A stretch of DNA of 64,000 nt from Streptomyces sp. TRM68367 (GCF_014495685.1 NZ_JACTVI010000003.1:204922-268921); one strand, 5' to 3'. Positions 41,341 to 50,388 are shown, counted from the first letter of the stretch. A program made the numbers and translations. Notes: generated by a model not told the origin, from the sequence alone.

Positions 41341-42597
41341 TCACCGTGCCGCCGGCTCCGGATAGAACTCGCGCGGTCGCCCCTTCTTGTCACGCAGGCG
41401 GGCCAGGAGGCTGCCCGGGTACTCCACCGTCCAGTAGCTGATCGTCGCGACCAGGGTCGCGGCGGCGAGGACGATCAGGGCCGCCAGCGGGAAGGCGGCC
41501 CGGGAGTGGGGCAGGGCGCCGGAGTCGTACAGGGCCAGCATCAGGGGCTCGTGCCAGATGTAGAGGCTGTAGCTGACCAGGCCGACGCCGGTGAGCCAGT
41601 TGGCGCGGAGCAGGCCGTGCCAGCGTGGGCGGCCGGACGTGCGGATGTGCAGTGTGCAGTACAGGAGGACGAACCAGAGGAGCGCGGCCAGGGGATGGTA
41701 GTAGGTGTGCCAGATGTTTTCCGCTTCGGAGAAGTACGACAGGGCGTAGAGGCCCGCTGCCGCGGCCAGGGCCGCCGCCGTCGCCCGGCGCGCGCCGATG
41801 CGGCCCCGGTCGCCCAGGGCCACCAGCAGCACGGCGAGGCCCATGCCGGCCGCGAAGCCGCCGAAGCGGGCCTGCGGGCCGAAGTAGACGGGCCACTCGG
41901 TGTGCGGGATGCCGAGGTGGTGGTGGGCGACGGCGATCCAGGCCACCGGTGCCAGGTAGAGCGCAGCGCAGCCCGACGCGCACAGTGCCACGCGGGCGCG
42001 GCGGGTGCGCAGCCGGCGGCAGGCGCGGATCGCGAGCGGGCCGACAGCGACCAGGGTGAGGTAGAACGCGATCTCCAGCGACAGCGACCAGCTCGGGCCC
42101 AGGGTGTAGAAGATCCGCTTCTGGTCGAAAACGTGCATGAACGTCAGGTGTCCCACCAGGTCGCGCCAGTCACCGGGGAGTTCCGGGTTGCGCAGCGACC
42201 AGACGAGCAGGACCGCCAGGAAGTACAGGGGCAGGATCCGCGTCGCCCGGCGGAACAGGAAGTCCCTGCCCGGCCGGGTCCGGTCGTCGCCGTCGATGGC
42301 GGCGCGGGCGTAGGAGAGGGTGAGCAGGTAGGCCGACATCACGAAGAAGAGGTCGATGACCTCGAGGGAGATCAGCGCGGCCAGGTGCGGGTCGCCGACC
42401 GGCGGGTGGGCGCCCTGCGCGTCGTACACGTGGTACTGCTGCCAGACGTGGAAGACCACCGTGGAGAGGGCGGCCAGGCCCCGGAAGCCCTGGAGTTCGG
42501 GGTTGCGGGAGCCCGCGGGGGTCGGCTTCGGGGTGGCCGCGGGGGCGCTCGCCCTGGTGCTCGTCGGGGTGGCCGCGGACGTGGACGTGCTCGTCAT
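41341..42597 (-). CDS. Membrane O-acyltransferase (acyltransferase family 3)
   Basis: A 418-residue polytopic acyltransferase of the OafA/YrhL-like family. After a Ser/Thr/Pro/Ala-rich tail of about 30 residues come LQGFRGLAALSTVVFHVWQQ, with the catalytic-type histidine, LEVIDLFFVMSAYLLTLSYA, FRRATRILPLYFLAVLLVWS and about eight more hydrophobic segments; FYTLGPSWSLSLEIAFYL and WTVEYPGSLLARL are also typical. It starts at ATG 42597, overlapping the stop of the GT2 fusion gene by 4 bp, so the two form a unit. It probably acylates (for example acetylates) the polysaccharide made by that synthase. Confidence 0.9.
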   Translation of the reverse strand: MTSTSTSAATPTSTRASAPAATPKPTPAGSRNPELQGFRGLAALSTVVFHVWQQYHVYDAQGAHPPVGDPHLAALISLEVIDLFFVMSAYLLTLSYARAAIDGDDRTRPGRDFLFRRATRILPLYFLAVLLVWSLRNPELPGDWRDLVGHLTFMHVFDQKRIFYTLGPSWSLSLEIAFYLTLVAVGPLAIRACRRLRTRRARVALCASGCAALYLAPVAWIAVAHHHLGIPHTEWPVYFGPQARFGGFAAGMGLAVLLVALGDRGRIGARRATAAALAAAAGLYALSYFSEAENIWHTYYHPLAALLWFVLLYCTLHIRTSGRPRWHGLLRANWLTGVGLVSYSLYIWHEPLMLALYDSGALPHSRAAFPLAALIVLAAATLVATISYWTVEYPGSLLARLRDKKGRPREFYPEPAAR

Positions 42598-44915
42598 CGC
42601 TGCGCCACCACCTTCGCCGCCGCCCGGGGCGTCACGCGCCAACGGCGGTCCCCCAGCAGCTCCTTGAGGTGGGCCTGCCGGGCCACGAAGTTCTTGAAAT
42701 GGTTGTAGAAGACACTGGACACCAGCGCGTACCACCAGAACCAGCCGCACCTGCACCGCAGTTCGGGCAGTGCCAGTCGGCACGCGAACGCCGTCTGCAC
42801 CAGGCCGGCCGACAGCGTGAACGCGAACGCGAGCAGGCAGGCCGGCGTCGCCCAGTCGATGCGGTCGGCGCCGCCCGCGCGGATGGCCGAGTGCAGCAGG
42901 ATCGGCAGGATCTGGAGCGACAGCCAGGGCTGCACCTCGCGCCAGCCCAACAGAACCAGGAATCCGGCCTTCTGACGGCGTGTGAAGTGCGGTGCGCGCA
43001 GGGCCGCGACCATGTGCCGCAGCGACACCTGCAGCCAGCCCTGCGCCCAGCGCGAACGCTGGTTCCACAGCGGCTTGAGCCGGGTCGGCGCCAGTTCACG
43101 GGAGATCAGCGTCCGGTCGGTGGCGATGCGCGCGCCCTCCGCCAACGCGCGTAGCGTCGAATCGATGTCCTCCGTCAGCATCGAACCGTGCATGCGGGTG
43201 CGGGCCAGCAGATCCGTGCGCCAGAAGCCGTTGGAGCCGCCGAAGATGCCGAAGCCGTACAGCCGGGTCCGGCCGGGGTGGCTGACCGCGTAGATCGCCT
43301 CGAACTCGGCGGCCACCTGCCGCGCCACCCAGGAGCTGTCGCCGTTGCGGATCACGCAGTGGCCCTGCACGACGTCGTAGCCGCCCGACAGCCAGTCCCA
43401 GGCGTGCCGGAAGGCGTCCGGCGCCGGGTGGTGGTCGGCGTCGAAGATGCCGACGAACTCGCCGCGCACGCGGGTGACGGCGGCGTTGATGTTCTGCGCC
43501 TTGGAGGTGCTGCCGGGCACCGGGAGCAGCACGAGCCGCCGGTCGCGGCGCGCGATCTCGCGCAGGGTGTCCTCGACGGGCAGCGAGTGGGGTGTGTTGT
43601 ACGCGAGGACGATCTCCAGGTCGTTCGGATAGTCCAGGCGCAGAAACGATTCGACAGTCTCGACGATCGTCGCCGCCTCGTTCGGCAGGTACGCGGCGAT
43701 GACCGCGCTCGCCGGCGGATACGGCTGCCCGGGTGCCTTCGGCCGGGAGGGTGCGTCGAGCGAGAAGAGGCATTCGAGCAGGATCAGCGCGGCCGACACG
43801 ACGAGACCGGCGACCACGACCCAGTACACGGCCGAGGCGACGTCCCAGCCGAGCGACGCGTACGCCTGCTCGTACAGCGCGAACGGCACGCCCACGCCGA
43901 CCAGCAGCGCGAGCAGCGGGTTGAGGGCGAGCAGCAGCGGCCGTACGACGGCCCGGGCGTGGCGGCGCGGAGCGGTCGCCCGCATCCAGGGCTCGTATCT
44001 CACGGGGCGCAGATCGCGGTGGCACAGCGCCTCGGCGACGGCGTCGGCCGCCCGCTCCACGCCGTGGCCGTCGGCCTCCGCGAGCGGCAGCCAGCCCACC
44101 GCCGGGGTCAGCCGCACGTTCTCGTCGGCGACGACGAACCGGGTGCCGGCCACGGCGACCGCGAACGCGCTCAGCGCACGGCGCGCGGTCTCCTCCTCCA
44201 CGCCCGGCATGAGGACCAGCAGCCGTCCCTCCTCGTCCCAGCCGAGCCGGTCGCAGCCGCTGCCCAGCCGCTGCGCGACCCCGGCGAGCCGCTCGGCGAC
44301 CTCACGCCGCACCCGTGCCCCGAACCGCTCCTCCAGCGCGTCGGCCTCGGCCACCGCGACGACCGCGAGCACACCGTCGGGGCGTCCGGGGCGGCGCAGT
44401 TCGCGGTCGAGTTCCTCGCGGAAGTGGGGAGCGGAGTACAGGCCGGTGCGCGGGTCGAGCGGCAGCCGGTCGACGGGGACCGGGACACGGTGCAGCTTGG
44501 CGGCGATCCGCGCGGACAGTTCGACGGGGTCCGACGACTCGGGCAGGCAGTCGTCGGCGCCGCTGTTCAGCAGGCGGGCGACTCCGGCGGATTCCCCGTT
44601 CGCTGTGACCATGACAAGCGGCAGCACGTGTGCCTGGGGTGCGGTGCGTATCTCCCGTACGACCTCGACGGCCTGCTCGACGCCGCGGCCGTCGAGGGCG
44701 ACGATCGCGTCGGGCGGGGCCTGCTCGACCCTGCGGCCCACCTCGCCGGGCGTGGCGTGGGTGACCGCGTAGCCGGTGGATTCGAGCGTGCGCGTGAGCC
44801 GTTCGCGCCGGGGCCCGGGTGCACCGACCGCAAGGATGTGACTCTGCGCCGTAGTGGGCGCCGGGCAGGCCAGAGCGTTCCGGGGCGCGGGTGGGCGCCT
44901 CAGTTCGGTGGTCAT
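42594..44915 (-). CDS. Receiver / degenerate GGDEF / GT2 polysaccharide-synthase fusion protein
   Basis: A 773-residue, three-part protein. Residues about 25-145 form a response-regulator receiver (HILAVGAPGPRRERLTRTLE; DAIVALDGRG keeping the phospho-acceptor Asp; VMVTANGES keeping Thr; the usual late Lys is absent). Residues about 155-315 are a GGDEF-like domain (DPRTGLYSAPHFREELDREL), but the active-site loop reads LGWDEEGRL, so GGDEF catalysis is doubtful. Two membrane helices then lead to a processive GT2 domain with IVLAYNTPHS, IFDADHHPAP (DxD), MLTEDIDSTLRAL (TED) and QRSRWAQGWLQ (QxxRW), followed by more membrane helices, as in cellulose or hyaluronan synthases. ATG 44915 is preferred to 44996; the Shine-Dalgarno is weak. 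A signal-gated exopolysaccharide synthase is inferred. Confidence 0.88.
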   Translation of the reverse strand: MTTELRRPPAPRNALACPAPTTAQSHILAVGAPGPRRERLTRTLESTGYAVTHATPGEVGRRVEQAPPDAIVALDGRGVEQAVEVVREIRTAPQAHVLPLVMVTANGESAGVARLLNSGADDCLPESSDPVELSARIAAKLHRVPVPVDRLPLDPRTGLYSAPHFREELDRELRRPGRPDGVLAVVAVAEADALEERFGARVRREVAERLAGVAQRLGSGCDRLGWDEEGRLLVLMPGVEEETARRALSAFAVAVAGTRFVVADENVRLTPAVGWLPLAEADGHGVERAADAVAEALCHRDLRPVRYEPWMRATAPRRHARAVVRPLLLALNPLLALLVGVGVPFALYEQAYASLGWDVASAVYWVVVAGLVVSAALILLECLFSLDAPSRPKAPGQPYPPASAVIAAYLPNEAATIVETVESFLRLDYPNDLEIVLAYNTPHSLPVEDTLREIARRDRRLVLLPVPGSTSKAQNINAAVTRVRGEFVGIFDADHHPAPDAFRHAWDWLSGGYDVVQGHCVIRNGDSSWVARQVAAEFEAIYAVSHPGRTRLYGFGIFGGSNGFWRTDLLARTRMHGSMLTEDIDSTLRALAEGARIATDRTLISRELAPTRLKPLWNQRSRWAQGWLQVSLRHMVAALRAPHFTRRQKAGFLVLLGWREVQPWLSLQILPILLHSAIRAGGADRIDWATPACLLAFAFTLSAGLVQTAFACRLALPELRCRCGWFWWYALVSSVFYNHFKNFVARQAHLKELLGDRRWRVTPRAAAKVVAQR

Positions 44916-44986
44916 GTATGTGGGTCCAATCCTGTTCGGATGTGGGGGGGTGGACCTGGTTGTCAGTTGTGATTGTGGTGCGTTCT

Positions 44987-45072
44987 GGTGCAACACCCCA
45001 GGAGGTACGGGGCGTTGGGCACAGTAGCCTCACATGTTGCGGTGACACCACATCTTCAGCGGTGTAACACCC
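44987..45072. promoter_or_regulatory. Repeated GGTGYAACACC palindromes upstream of the GT2 fusion gene
   Basis: GGTGCAACACC (44987-44997), GGTGACACC (45042-45050) and GGTGTAACACC (45062-45072) are spaced over 86 bp in the 226-bp gap between the synthase gene and the GntR remnant. A possible minus-strand -10 box TACTGT lies at about 45023-45028, between the sites. They are candidate operator sites. Confidence 0.4.
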
Positions 45073-45141
45073 TCATTGCCCTTACGTGTACACCTCAAAG
45101 AGACCGCGTGCGGACGCGGGCGCGAATCTCCCACATCTCCG

Positions 45142-45516
45142 CTACCGCTCCTCCTCGGGATCCCAGTCCAGCAGGCGGACCTTGGCGACCGTACGGACGT
45201 GCCGGCGCATGGCGGCGGCCGCCTGGCGGGGCTGCCGGTCGGCGATGGCGTCGAGGATGGCGTGATGCTGGGCCAGGGAGCGGGTGGGGCGGCCGGGCTG
45301 GCGGAGGGACTCGGTGCGGCTCTCGGCGATCTGCTGGGCGATGGAGCGCATGAACTCCGCGAGGAGGCTGCTGTGGGCGGCCGCCGTGACCGCAGCGTGG
45401 AACAGGCGGTCGCCCTCGACGCCGTGACCGCCCTGCTCGACCTCCGCCGCCATGTCGTCCATGACGGGGGGCGCGGGCGGGCCCACGCTGGCCTGCACCC
45501 CAAGTGGCTCAGCCAC
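45142..45516 (-). pseudogene. Truncated GntR-family (FCD) regulator
   Basis: The 124 residues readable on the minus strand end with a recognisable FCD effector-domain C terminus: LFHAAVTAAAHSSLLAEFMR, AQHHAILDAIADRQPRQAAA and MRRHVRTVAKVRLLDWDPEEE, including two metal-type histidines. The N-terminal winged-helix domain of about 75 residues is missing; upstream the reading runs into unrelated sequence shared with the start of the divergent MatC remnant. As it stands it cannot bind DNA. In intact relatives this gene is the divergent regulator of malonate (mat) genes. Confidence 0.75.
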
Positions 45517-45584
45517 TCAGCCACTCGGAAAGCCCCGCCCAACCGCACCCGCAACCGCTCCGGGGCCCAAAGACGGGAGCCCGT

Positions 45585-46434
45585 ATGTCCCCCGAACTCA
45601 TCTCGATCTCGTCCTCGCCGTGGTGTTCGTCATCGCCACGACCCGTTCCGTCAACATGGGCGCGCTCGCCTTCGCCGCCGCCTTCGGGGTCGGCACCCTC
45701 GTCGCCGGTCTCGACGCGGACGGCATCTTCGCCGGCTTCCCCGGCGACCTGTTCGTCGTCCTGGTCGGCGTGACCTACCTGTTCGCGATCGCGCGGGCCA
45801 ACGGCACCACCGACCGGCTGGTGCACGCAGCCGTCCGGCTCGTGCGGGGGCGGGTGGCGCTGATCCCGTGGGTGATGTTCGCGCTCACCGGCGCGCTCAC
45901 GGCCATCGGCGCGGTCAGCCCGGCCGCGGTGGCGATCGTCGCGCCGATCGCCCTGAGCTTCGCCGCCCGCTACGGCATCAGCCCGCTGCTGATGGGCGCG
46001 CTGGTGGTGCACGGCGCCCAGGCCGGCGGCTTGTAGTCGGCGTGCTGGACGAGATGGGCACGATCAAGTGGGCCGGTGAGGGCGTCGGCGGCATCGGCGT
46101 CCCGCTGCTGGCCGCCGTGCTGCTGTGCTACATCGGCGCGATCGTGTCGGCGTTCGCCTCCTCGGTGGGGATCATGGGCGCGCTGATCCCGCTGGCGGTG
46201 CCGTTCCTCGCGCAGGGCGAGATCGGGGCGGTGGGCATGGTGGCGGCGCTCGCGGTGTCGGCGACGGTGGTGGACGTCAGCCCGTTCTCGACGAACGGCG
46301 CGCTGGTCCTGGCGGCGGCGCCGGACGTGGACCGGGAGCGTTTCTTCCGGCAGCTGATGGTGTACGGAGGAATCGTGGTGGCGGCCGTACCGGCGGTGGT
46401 GTGGCTGGCGCTGGTCGTGCCCGGCTGGGGATAG
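45585..46434 (+). pseudogene. Broken MatC/SLC13-type malonate (dicarboxylate) carrier
   Basis: ATG 45585 (MSPELIS) has a plausible Shine-Dalgarno, but the continuation LVLAVVFVIATTRSVNMGAL is in another frame, so a frameshift lies near 45605. The N-terminal half then reads well to GALVVHGAQAGG and stops (TAG at 46034). The C-terminal part (LDEMGTIKWAGEGVGGIG; AAVLLCYIGAIVSAFASSVG; DVSPFSTNGALVLAAAP) resumes directly in a different frame to 46434. Compared with intact carriers of about 460 residues, roughly 150-200 central residues are gone. Two independent lesions make this a true pseudogene rather than a sequencing slip. Confidence 0.85.
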
Positions 46435-46499
46435 GCCCCGGCCCCCTGGACCGATTCTGCGAACCACGACAGTCAGCAACAACTAAGGAGTTACGACGC

Positions 46500-47963
46500 G
46501 TGTCCCCTCTCTTCCCGGCCCTGACCGGCACCCCGGCCGAGCGCGGCACCCCGGCCGACCGGCCCGCCCTCCGCTTCGGCGACCGCTCCCTGACGTACCC
46601 GGAGCTCGGCGCCGCGGCGGGCGCGCTGGCGGTCCGTGTCGCGGGCGCCCGCCGCGTGGCCGTATGGGCGACCCCGACGATGGAGACCGCCGTCGCCGTG
46701 GTGGCCGCGCTGCTGGCCGGGGTGCCCGCCGTACCGCTGAACCCGAAGTCCGGCGAGAAGGAGCTGGGGCACATCCTGGCCGACAGCGCTCCCGACCTGC
46801 TGCTGGCCGAACCGGGCCTCGAACTCCCCTCCCCCGTGGGCGGCTTTGCGCGCGTCGAGGTCGATGTGCACGGCACCGGCACGGTCCCCGAGGACCGTAC
46901 GACCGACGAGGACCCGGCCCTGATCGTCTACACCTCCGGCACCACCGGCCCGCCCAAGGGCGCCGTCATCCCGCGCCGGGCGCTCGCCACGACCCTGGAC
47001 GCGCTCGCCGAGGCCTGGCAGTGGACCGGCGACGACGTGCTCGTGCACGGGCTGCCGCTGTTCCATGTGCACGGCCTCGTCCTGGGCACCCTGGGCCCGC
47101 TGCGGCGCGGCGGCTGCGTACGGCACCTGGGCCGCTTCGCCACGGAGTCAGTCGCCCGCGAACTGAACGCCGGCGCGACGATGCTGTTCGGCGTACCGAC
47201 GATGTACCACCGCATCGCCGAAGCCCTGCCCGCCGAGCCGGAGCTGGTCAAGGCGCTGGCCGGGGCCCGGCTGCTGGTGTCCGGCTCCGCCGCGCTGCCC
47301 GTGCACGACCACGAGCGGATCGCCGCCGCGACCGGCCGCCGGGTCGTCGAGCGGTACGGCATGACGGAGACGCTGATGAACACCAGCGTCCGCGCGGACG
47401 GGGAGGCGCGGGCGGGGACGGTGGGCGTTCCGCTGCCGGGCGTGGAACTGCGGCTGGTGGAGGAGGACGGGTCGGAGGTCACGTCGTACGACGGGGAAAC
47501 CGTGGGCGAGATCCAGGTGCGCGGCCCGAACCTGTTCACCGAGTACCTGGGCCGCCCCGACGCCACGGCCGCCGCGTTCACCGAGGACGGCTGGTTCCGC
47601 ACCGGCGACATGGCGGTGCGCGACGCGGACGGCTACGTCCGCATCGTCGGCCGCAAGGCCACCGACCTGATCAAGAGCGGGGGTTACAAGATCGGGGCCG
47701 GGGAGATCGAGAACGCGCTGCTCGAACACCCAGGGGTGCGGGAGGCGGCCGTCACCGGGGAGCCGGACGCCGACCTGGGCGAGCGGATCGTGGCATGGAT
47801 CGTCCCCGCGGACCCGCAGGCCCCGCCCGGCCTGGAGGACCTTGCAGGCCACGTCGCCCGTCGCCTCGCCCCGCACAAGCGGCCCCGCGTCGTCCACCAC
47901 CTCGACGCCCTGCCCCGCAACGAGATGGGGAAGATCATGAAACGGGCCCTGGCCCATGGCTGA
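46500..47963 (+). CDS. matB: Malonyl-CoA synthetase / acyl-CoA ligase (MatB type)
   Basis: A 487-residue ANL-superfamily ligase predicted to make malonyl-CoA (or methylmalonyl-CoA) from the free diacid, ATP and CoA. GTG 46500 follows AAGGAG by 9 bp. Motifs: P-loop-like LIVYTSGTTGPPKGAVIPRR, the A5 motif VVERYGMTETLMNTS, WFRTGDMAVRDADGYV, IVGRKATDLIKSGGYKIGAGEIENAL and the catalytic lysine near the end, LPRNEMGKIMKRAL. It is of full family length and the only intact gene of the mat locus; its carrier, regulator and carboxyltransferase neighbours are all broken. It overlaps the next remnant by 8 bp. Confidence 0.92.
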   Translation: MSPLFPALTGTPAERGTPADRPALRFGDRSLTYPELGAAAGALAVRVAGARRVAVWATPTMETAVAVVAALLAGVPAVPLNPKSGEKELGHILADSAPDLLLAEPGLELPSPVGGFARVEVDVHGTGTVPEDRTTDEDPALIVYTSGTTGPPKGAVIPRRALATTLDALAEAWQWTGDDVLVHGLPLFHVHGLVLGTLGPLRRGGCVRHLGRFATESVARELNAGATMLFGVPTMYHRIAEALPAEPELVKALAGARLLVSGSAALPVHDHERIAAATGRRVVERYGMTETLMNTSVRADGEARAGTVGVPLPGVELRLVEEDGSEVTSYDGETVGEIQVRGPNLFTEYLGRPDATAAAFTEDGWFRTGDMAVRDADGYVRIVGRKATDLIKSGGYKIGAGEIENALLEHPGVREAAVTGEPDADLGERIVAWIVPADPQAPPGLEDLAGHVARRLAPHKRPRVVHHLDALPRNEMGKIMKRALAHG

Positions 47964-48460
47964 CCGCCGGTCGGCTCGCGAGACCCTCGCCCTCGTCACC
48001 GACGGCTTCACCGAACTGCCGCAGGGTCGCGTACGCCGCGCAGACCGGGACGGCGACCCGTCCGGCCGGCTACCGCACCGCCGCCCGCCTGATCCGGCTC
48101 GCCGGCCGGCTCGGGATCCCGGTGCTGACGCTGGTGGACACGCCCGGCGCGGCGAACGACGAGGAGGCGGAACGGCAGGGCGTGGGCGCCGCGATCGCGG
48201 ACCTGTTCGCCGCCGTGGCCGCCGCCCGCACGCCGGTCACCACGCTGCTCATCGGCGAGGGCGGCTCCGGCGGCGCGCTGGCACTGGCCGCGCCCGGCAA
48301 CACCTGGGCCACACCGGATAGTTACTTTTCCGTCATCGCGCCCGAACCGGCGGCGGCGATCCTCAAGCGCCCGCCGGAGGAGGTGGGGGTGACGGCTGAC
48401 CAACTGCGGCTGCGCCCCCAGGACTTGGTGGAGCTGGGGGTCGTACGGGGCGTTGTCTGA
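47956..48460 (+). pseudogene. Carboxyltransferase (acetyl-CoA carboxylase type) with a large internal deletion
   Basis: ATG 47956 begins a normal N terminus (MADRRSARETLALVTDGFTE) for carboxyltransferase proteins that accompany matB in Streptomyces. After LPQ at about 48020 the sequence jumps, in another frame, to the C-terminal quarter: RVAYAAQTGTATRPAGYRTA, GIPVLTLVDTPGAANDEEAE, TTLLIGEGGSGGALALAAPG and PDSYFSVIAPEPAAAILKRP, ending RPQDLVELGVVRGVV. About 250-300 residues are missing and the join is out of frame. Confidence 0.82.
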
Positions 48461-48550
48461 CGGACGGCCCGGCGGAGCGGATCTGCGGGCCGCGGCCCGC
48501 CGCACTCGCCCGGACGAACCCTGGGACATCACCAAACCTCGTGCATCACA

Positions 48551-49199
48551 ATGGTGTTCGTCGAGTTCGGGGTGCGGCTCACCGCGGAGGCGACCGCCCC
48601 GGAATCATGAGCAGCGCGTCCTGGCAGGCCCGGATCAGCTGCGGCCACGAGCTGGGGGCCGGGTTCCTGGTCAGCGCACGCCATGTGCTGACCTGCGCCC
48701 ATGTGGTGGCGCGCAGTGACACGCATCCGGTCGGTGTGACCTTCGCGCCCGATTTCGCCGGGGGCGGGGCGGAGATTCCGGCCCGCGTGGTGCGGAGATT
48801 CCGGCCCGCGTGGTGCGGCACGGCGGCTGGGCAGGCCGCGCGACCGACCCAGGCGACATCGTCGTACTGGAGCTGGACCACTGCGTGGAGCGGGCGCCCG
48901 CCGAGTTCGCGACCCCGTCCGAGGCGTACGGCGACCCACCGCGCCGGCTCCTCGCCTACGGCTTCCCGAAGCGCTACGACGAGGGGACGCTCGCCGAATA
49001 CCGGGCCACTACCCCTCCCGAGCACGCCGTGCTGATCGCCTCCTCCGTCGCCGAGCTGACCGCGGCCCGCGCCATCGGCCTGCCCGCCATCGGGTACGCC
49101 CGGAGCCCGCAGCACGCGGCGATGTTCCGTCGGACGACGGGATGCGCGGTGACGGTGGAGTCCCTGGCCCCACTCCTCTCCGCCGTCGAACACGAGTGA
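48551..49199 (+). pseudogene. Mosaic remnant: CU044_2847-like end, frameshifted trypsin-like protease, HAD-like C terminus
   Basis: A 19-residue end piece (MVFVEFGVRLTAEATAPES, 48551-48610) overlaps ATG 48607 of a trypsin-like protease: MSSASWQARISCGHELGAGF, LVSARHVLTCAHVV with the catalytic His. At 48769-48814 a perfect 23-bp tandem duplication shifts the frame; with one copy removed the chain continues HGGWAGRATDPGDIVVLELD (catalytic Asp region). After RYDEGTLAEYRATTPPEHA the sequence switches to a HAD-hydrolase-like C terminus (AVLIASSVAELTAARAIGLP; IGYARSPQHAAMF). The serine region is missing. Effector-type trypsin genes with such a small neighbour occur in actinobacterial conflict systems. 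Confidence 0.65.
48769..48814 (+). repeat. Perfect 23-bp tandem duplication
   Basis: The unit starting GCGGAGATTCCGGCCCGCGT occupies 48769-48791 and again 48792-48814 with no mismatch. Because 23 is not a multiple of three, it moves the protease reading frame; removal of one unit restores it. Confidence 0.9.
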
Positions 49200-49350
49200 A
49201 CACATCCCGCGCAGCACACAAATCCCCCCATTCAGCGGCACCCCACCCGGCCCCTCACAAAAGGCGCCCGCCCCCGCCCCCGCGCACGATGCCAATAAGG
49301 CCCGCCACCCGGCGCGGCCCGCACGGTCCGCGCACTCGGGAGGATCTGCC

Positions 49351-50388
49351 GTGACCGCCAGTCTGGAGCAGTTGCGCCGCTGCCACTTCGCCGTCGACCT
49401 GGGCGCGGCCCGTACCCGCGTCTATGTGAAGGGCTCCGGGCTCGCCGTCGACCAGCCCTCCACCGCCGCCGTGAACACCCGCACCGGCGCGCTGATCGCA
49501 GTCGGCGAGTTCGCGGAGAAGATGACGGGCCGTACGCCGCACTACATCCGGGTCGTGCGGCCGGTCTCCGGCGGCACGGTCGTCGACATCGAGATGGCCC
49601 AGCGCATGCTGCGGCACCTGCTCGGCGACAAGATCCGCCGCACGCTGCGCCGTAAGCCGTTCCTGCGCGCCGCCGCCTGCACCCCGCACGACGCCGACCC
49701 GCTGGCCCAGCGCGCCGCCATCGAGACCCTCGTCGGCCTCGGCGCGCGGCGCGTGGAACTGGTCGACACCCTCATCGCCGCCGCCGTCGGCTGCGGACTG
49801 CCCGTGGAGCAGCCCGAAGCCACCATGGTCCTGGTGTGCGGGGCGGCGGCCACCCAGGTCGCCGTGCTGTCACTGGGCTCCATCGTCACCGCCGAGCGCA
49901 TTCCGGTCGGTGGGGAGGCCGTGGACCACGCGATCGTGCAGCACCTGCGGCACCAGCACGAGCTGATGCTGCCCAGCCAGTCCGTACGGCCGTTGCAGCT
50001 CGCCCTGTCCGGCAACGGGCTCACCCCGCACGGGCCGTCGTCGACGGAGATCCACGGGCGGGACGTCGCCACCGGCCTCGCCCGCTCGGTGCGGGTCGAC
50101 ACCGCCGCCGTACGGGACGCCATCCAGACGCCGCTCACCGCCGTCCTCGACGGCATCGGCAAGGTGCTCCGCGACTGCCCGCCCGACCTGGTCGCCGACC
50201 TCGCCGACCGCGGGATCATGATGGTCGGCGGCAGCGCGCTGCTGCCCGGCTTCGACCAGATGCTGCGGCAGGCCACCGGTATGCCGGTGCACATCGCCGA
50301 ACAGCCCGGCGTGTGCGCCGTGCAGGGACTCGGCTACATGCTGGAGGGCAAGATCGAGCCGATGGTGCTGGATCCGCTGGCGACCTGA
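49351..50388 (+). CDS. MreB/Mbl-like actin-family protein
   Basis: A 345-residue bacterial actin-like protein. GTG 49351 is preceded by GGAGG at 7 bp. Nucleotide-binding motifs: phosphate-1 FAVDLGAARTRVYVKGSG, connect-1/phosphate-2 region TMVLVCGAAATQVAVLSLGS and adenosine motif IMMVGGSALLPGFDQMLRQA. It is divergent from MreB: the internal segments are shorter and the usual DLGTAN and GGGT motifs are altered (DLGAAR, CGAAAT). Streptomycetes have such Mbl-like paralogues linked to spore-wall formation; whether this one polymerises is unknown. It stands alone between two decayed regions. Confidence 0.82.
   Translation: MTASLEQLRRCHFAVDLGAARTRVYVKGSGLAVDQPSTAAVNTRTGALIAVGEFAEKMTGRTPHYIRVVRPVSGGTVVDIEMAQRMLRHLLGDKIRRTLRRKPFLRAAACTPHDADPLAQRAAIETLVGLGARRVELVDTLIAAAVGCGLPVEQPEATMVLVCGAAATQVAVLSLGSIVTAERIPVGGEAVDHAIVQHLRHQHELMLPSQSVRPLQLALSGNGLTPHGPSSTEIHGRDVATGLARSVRVDTAAVRDAIQTPLTAVLDGIGKVLRDCPPDLVADLADRGIMMVGGSALLPGFDQMLRQATGMPVHIAEQPGVCAVQGLGYMLEGKIEPMVLDPLAT

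Noticed and set aside
45585..46434. Programmed frameshifting to express a full MatC carrier
   Set aside because: No slippery site or stimulatory structure is evident, and a large central block is missing, so no single frameshift could give a working carrier.
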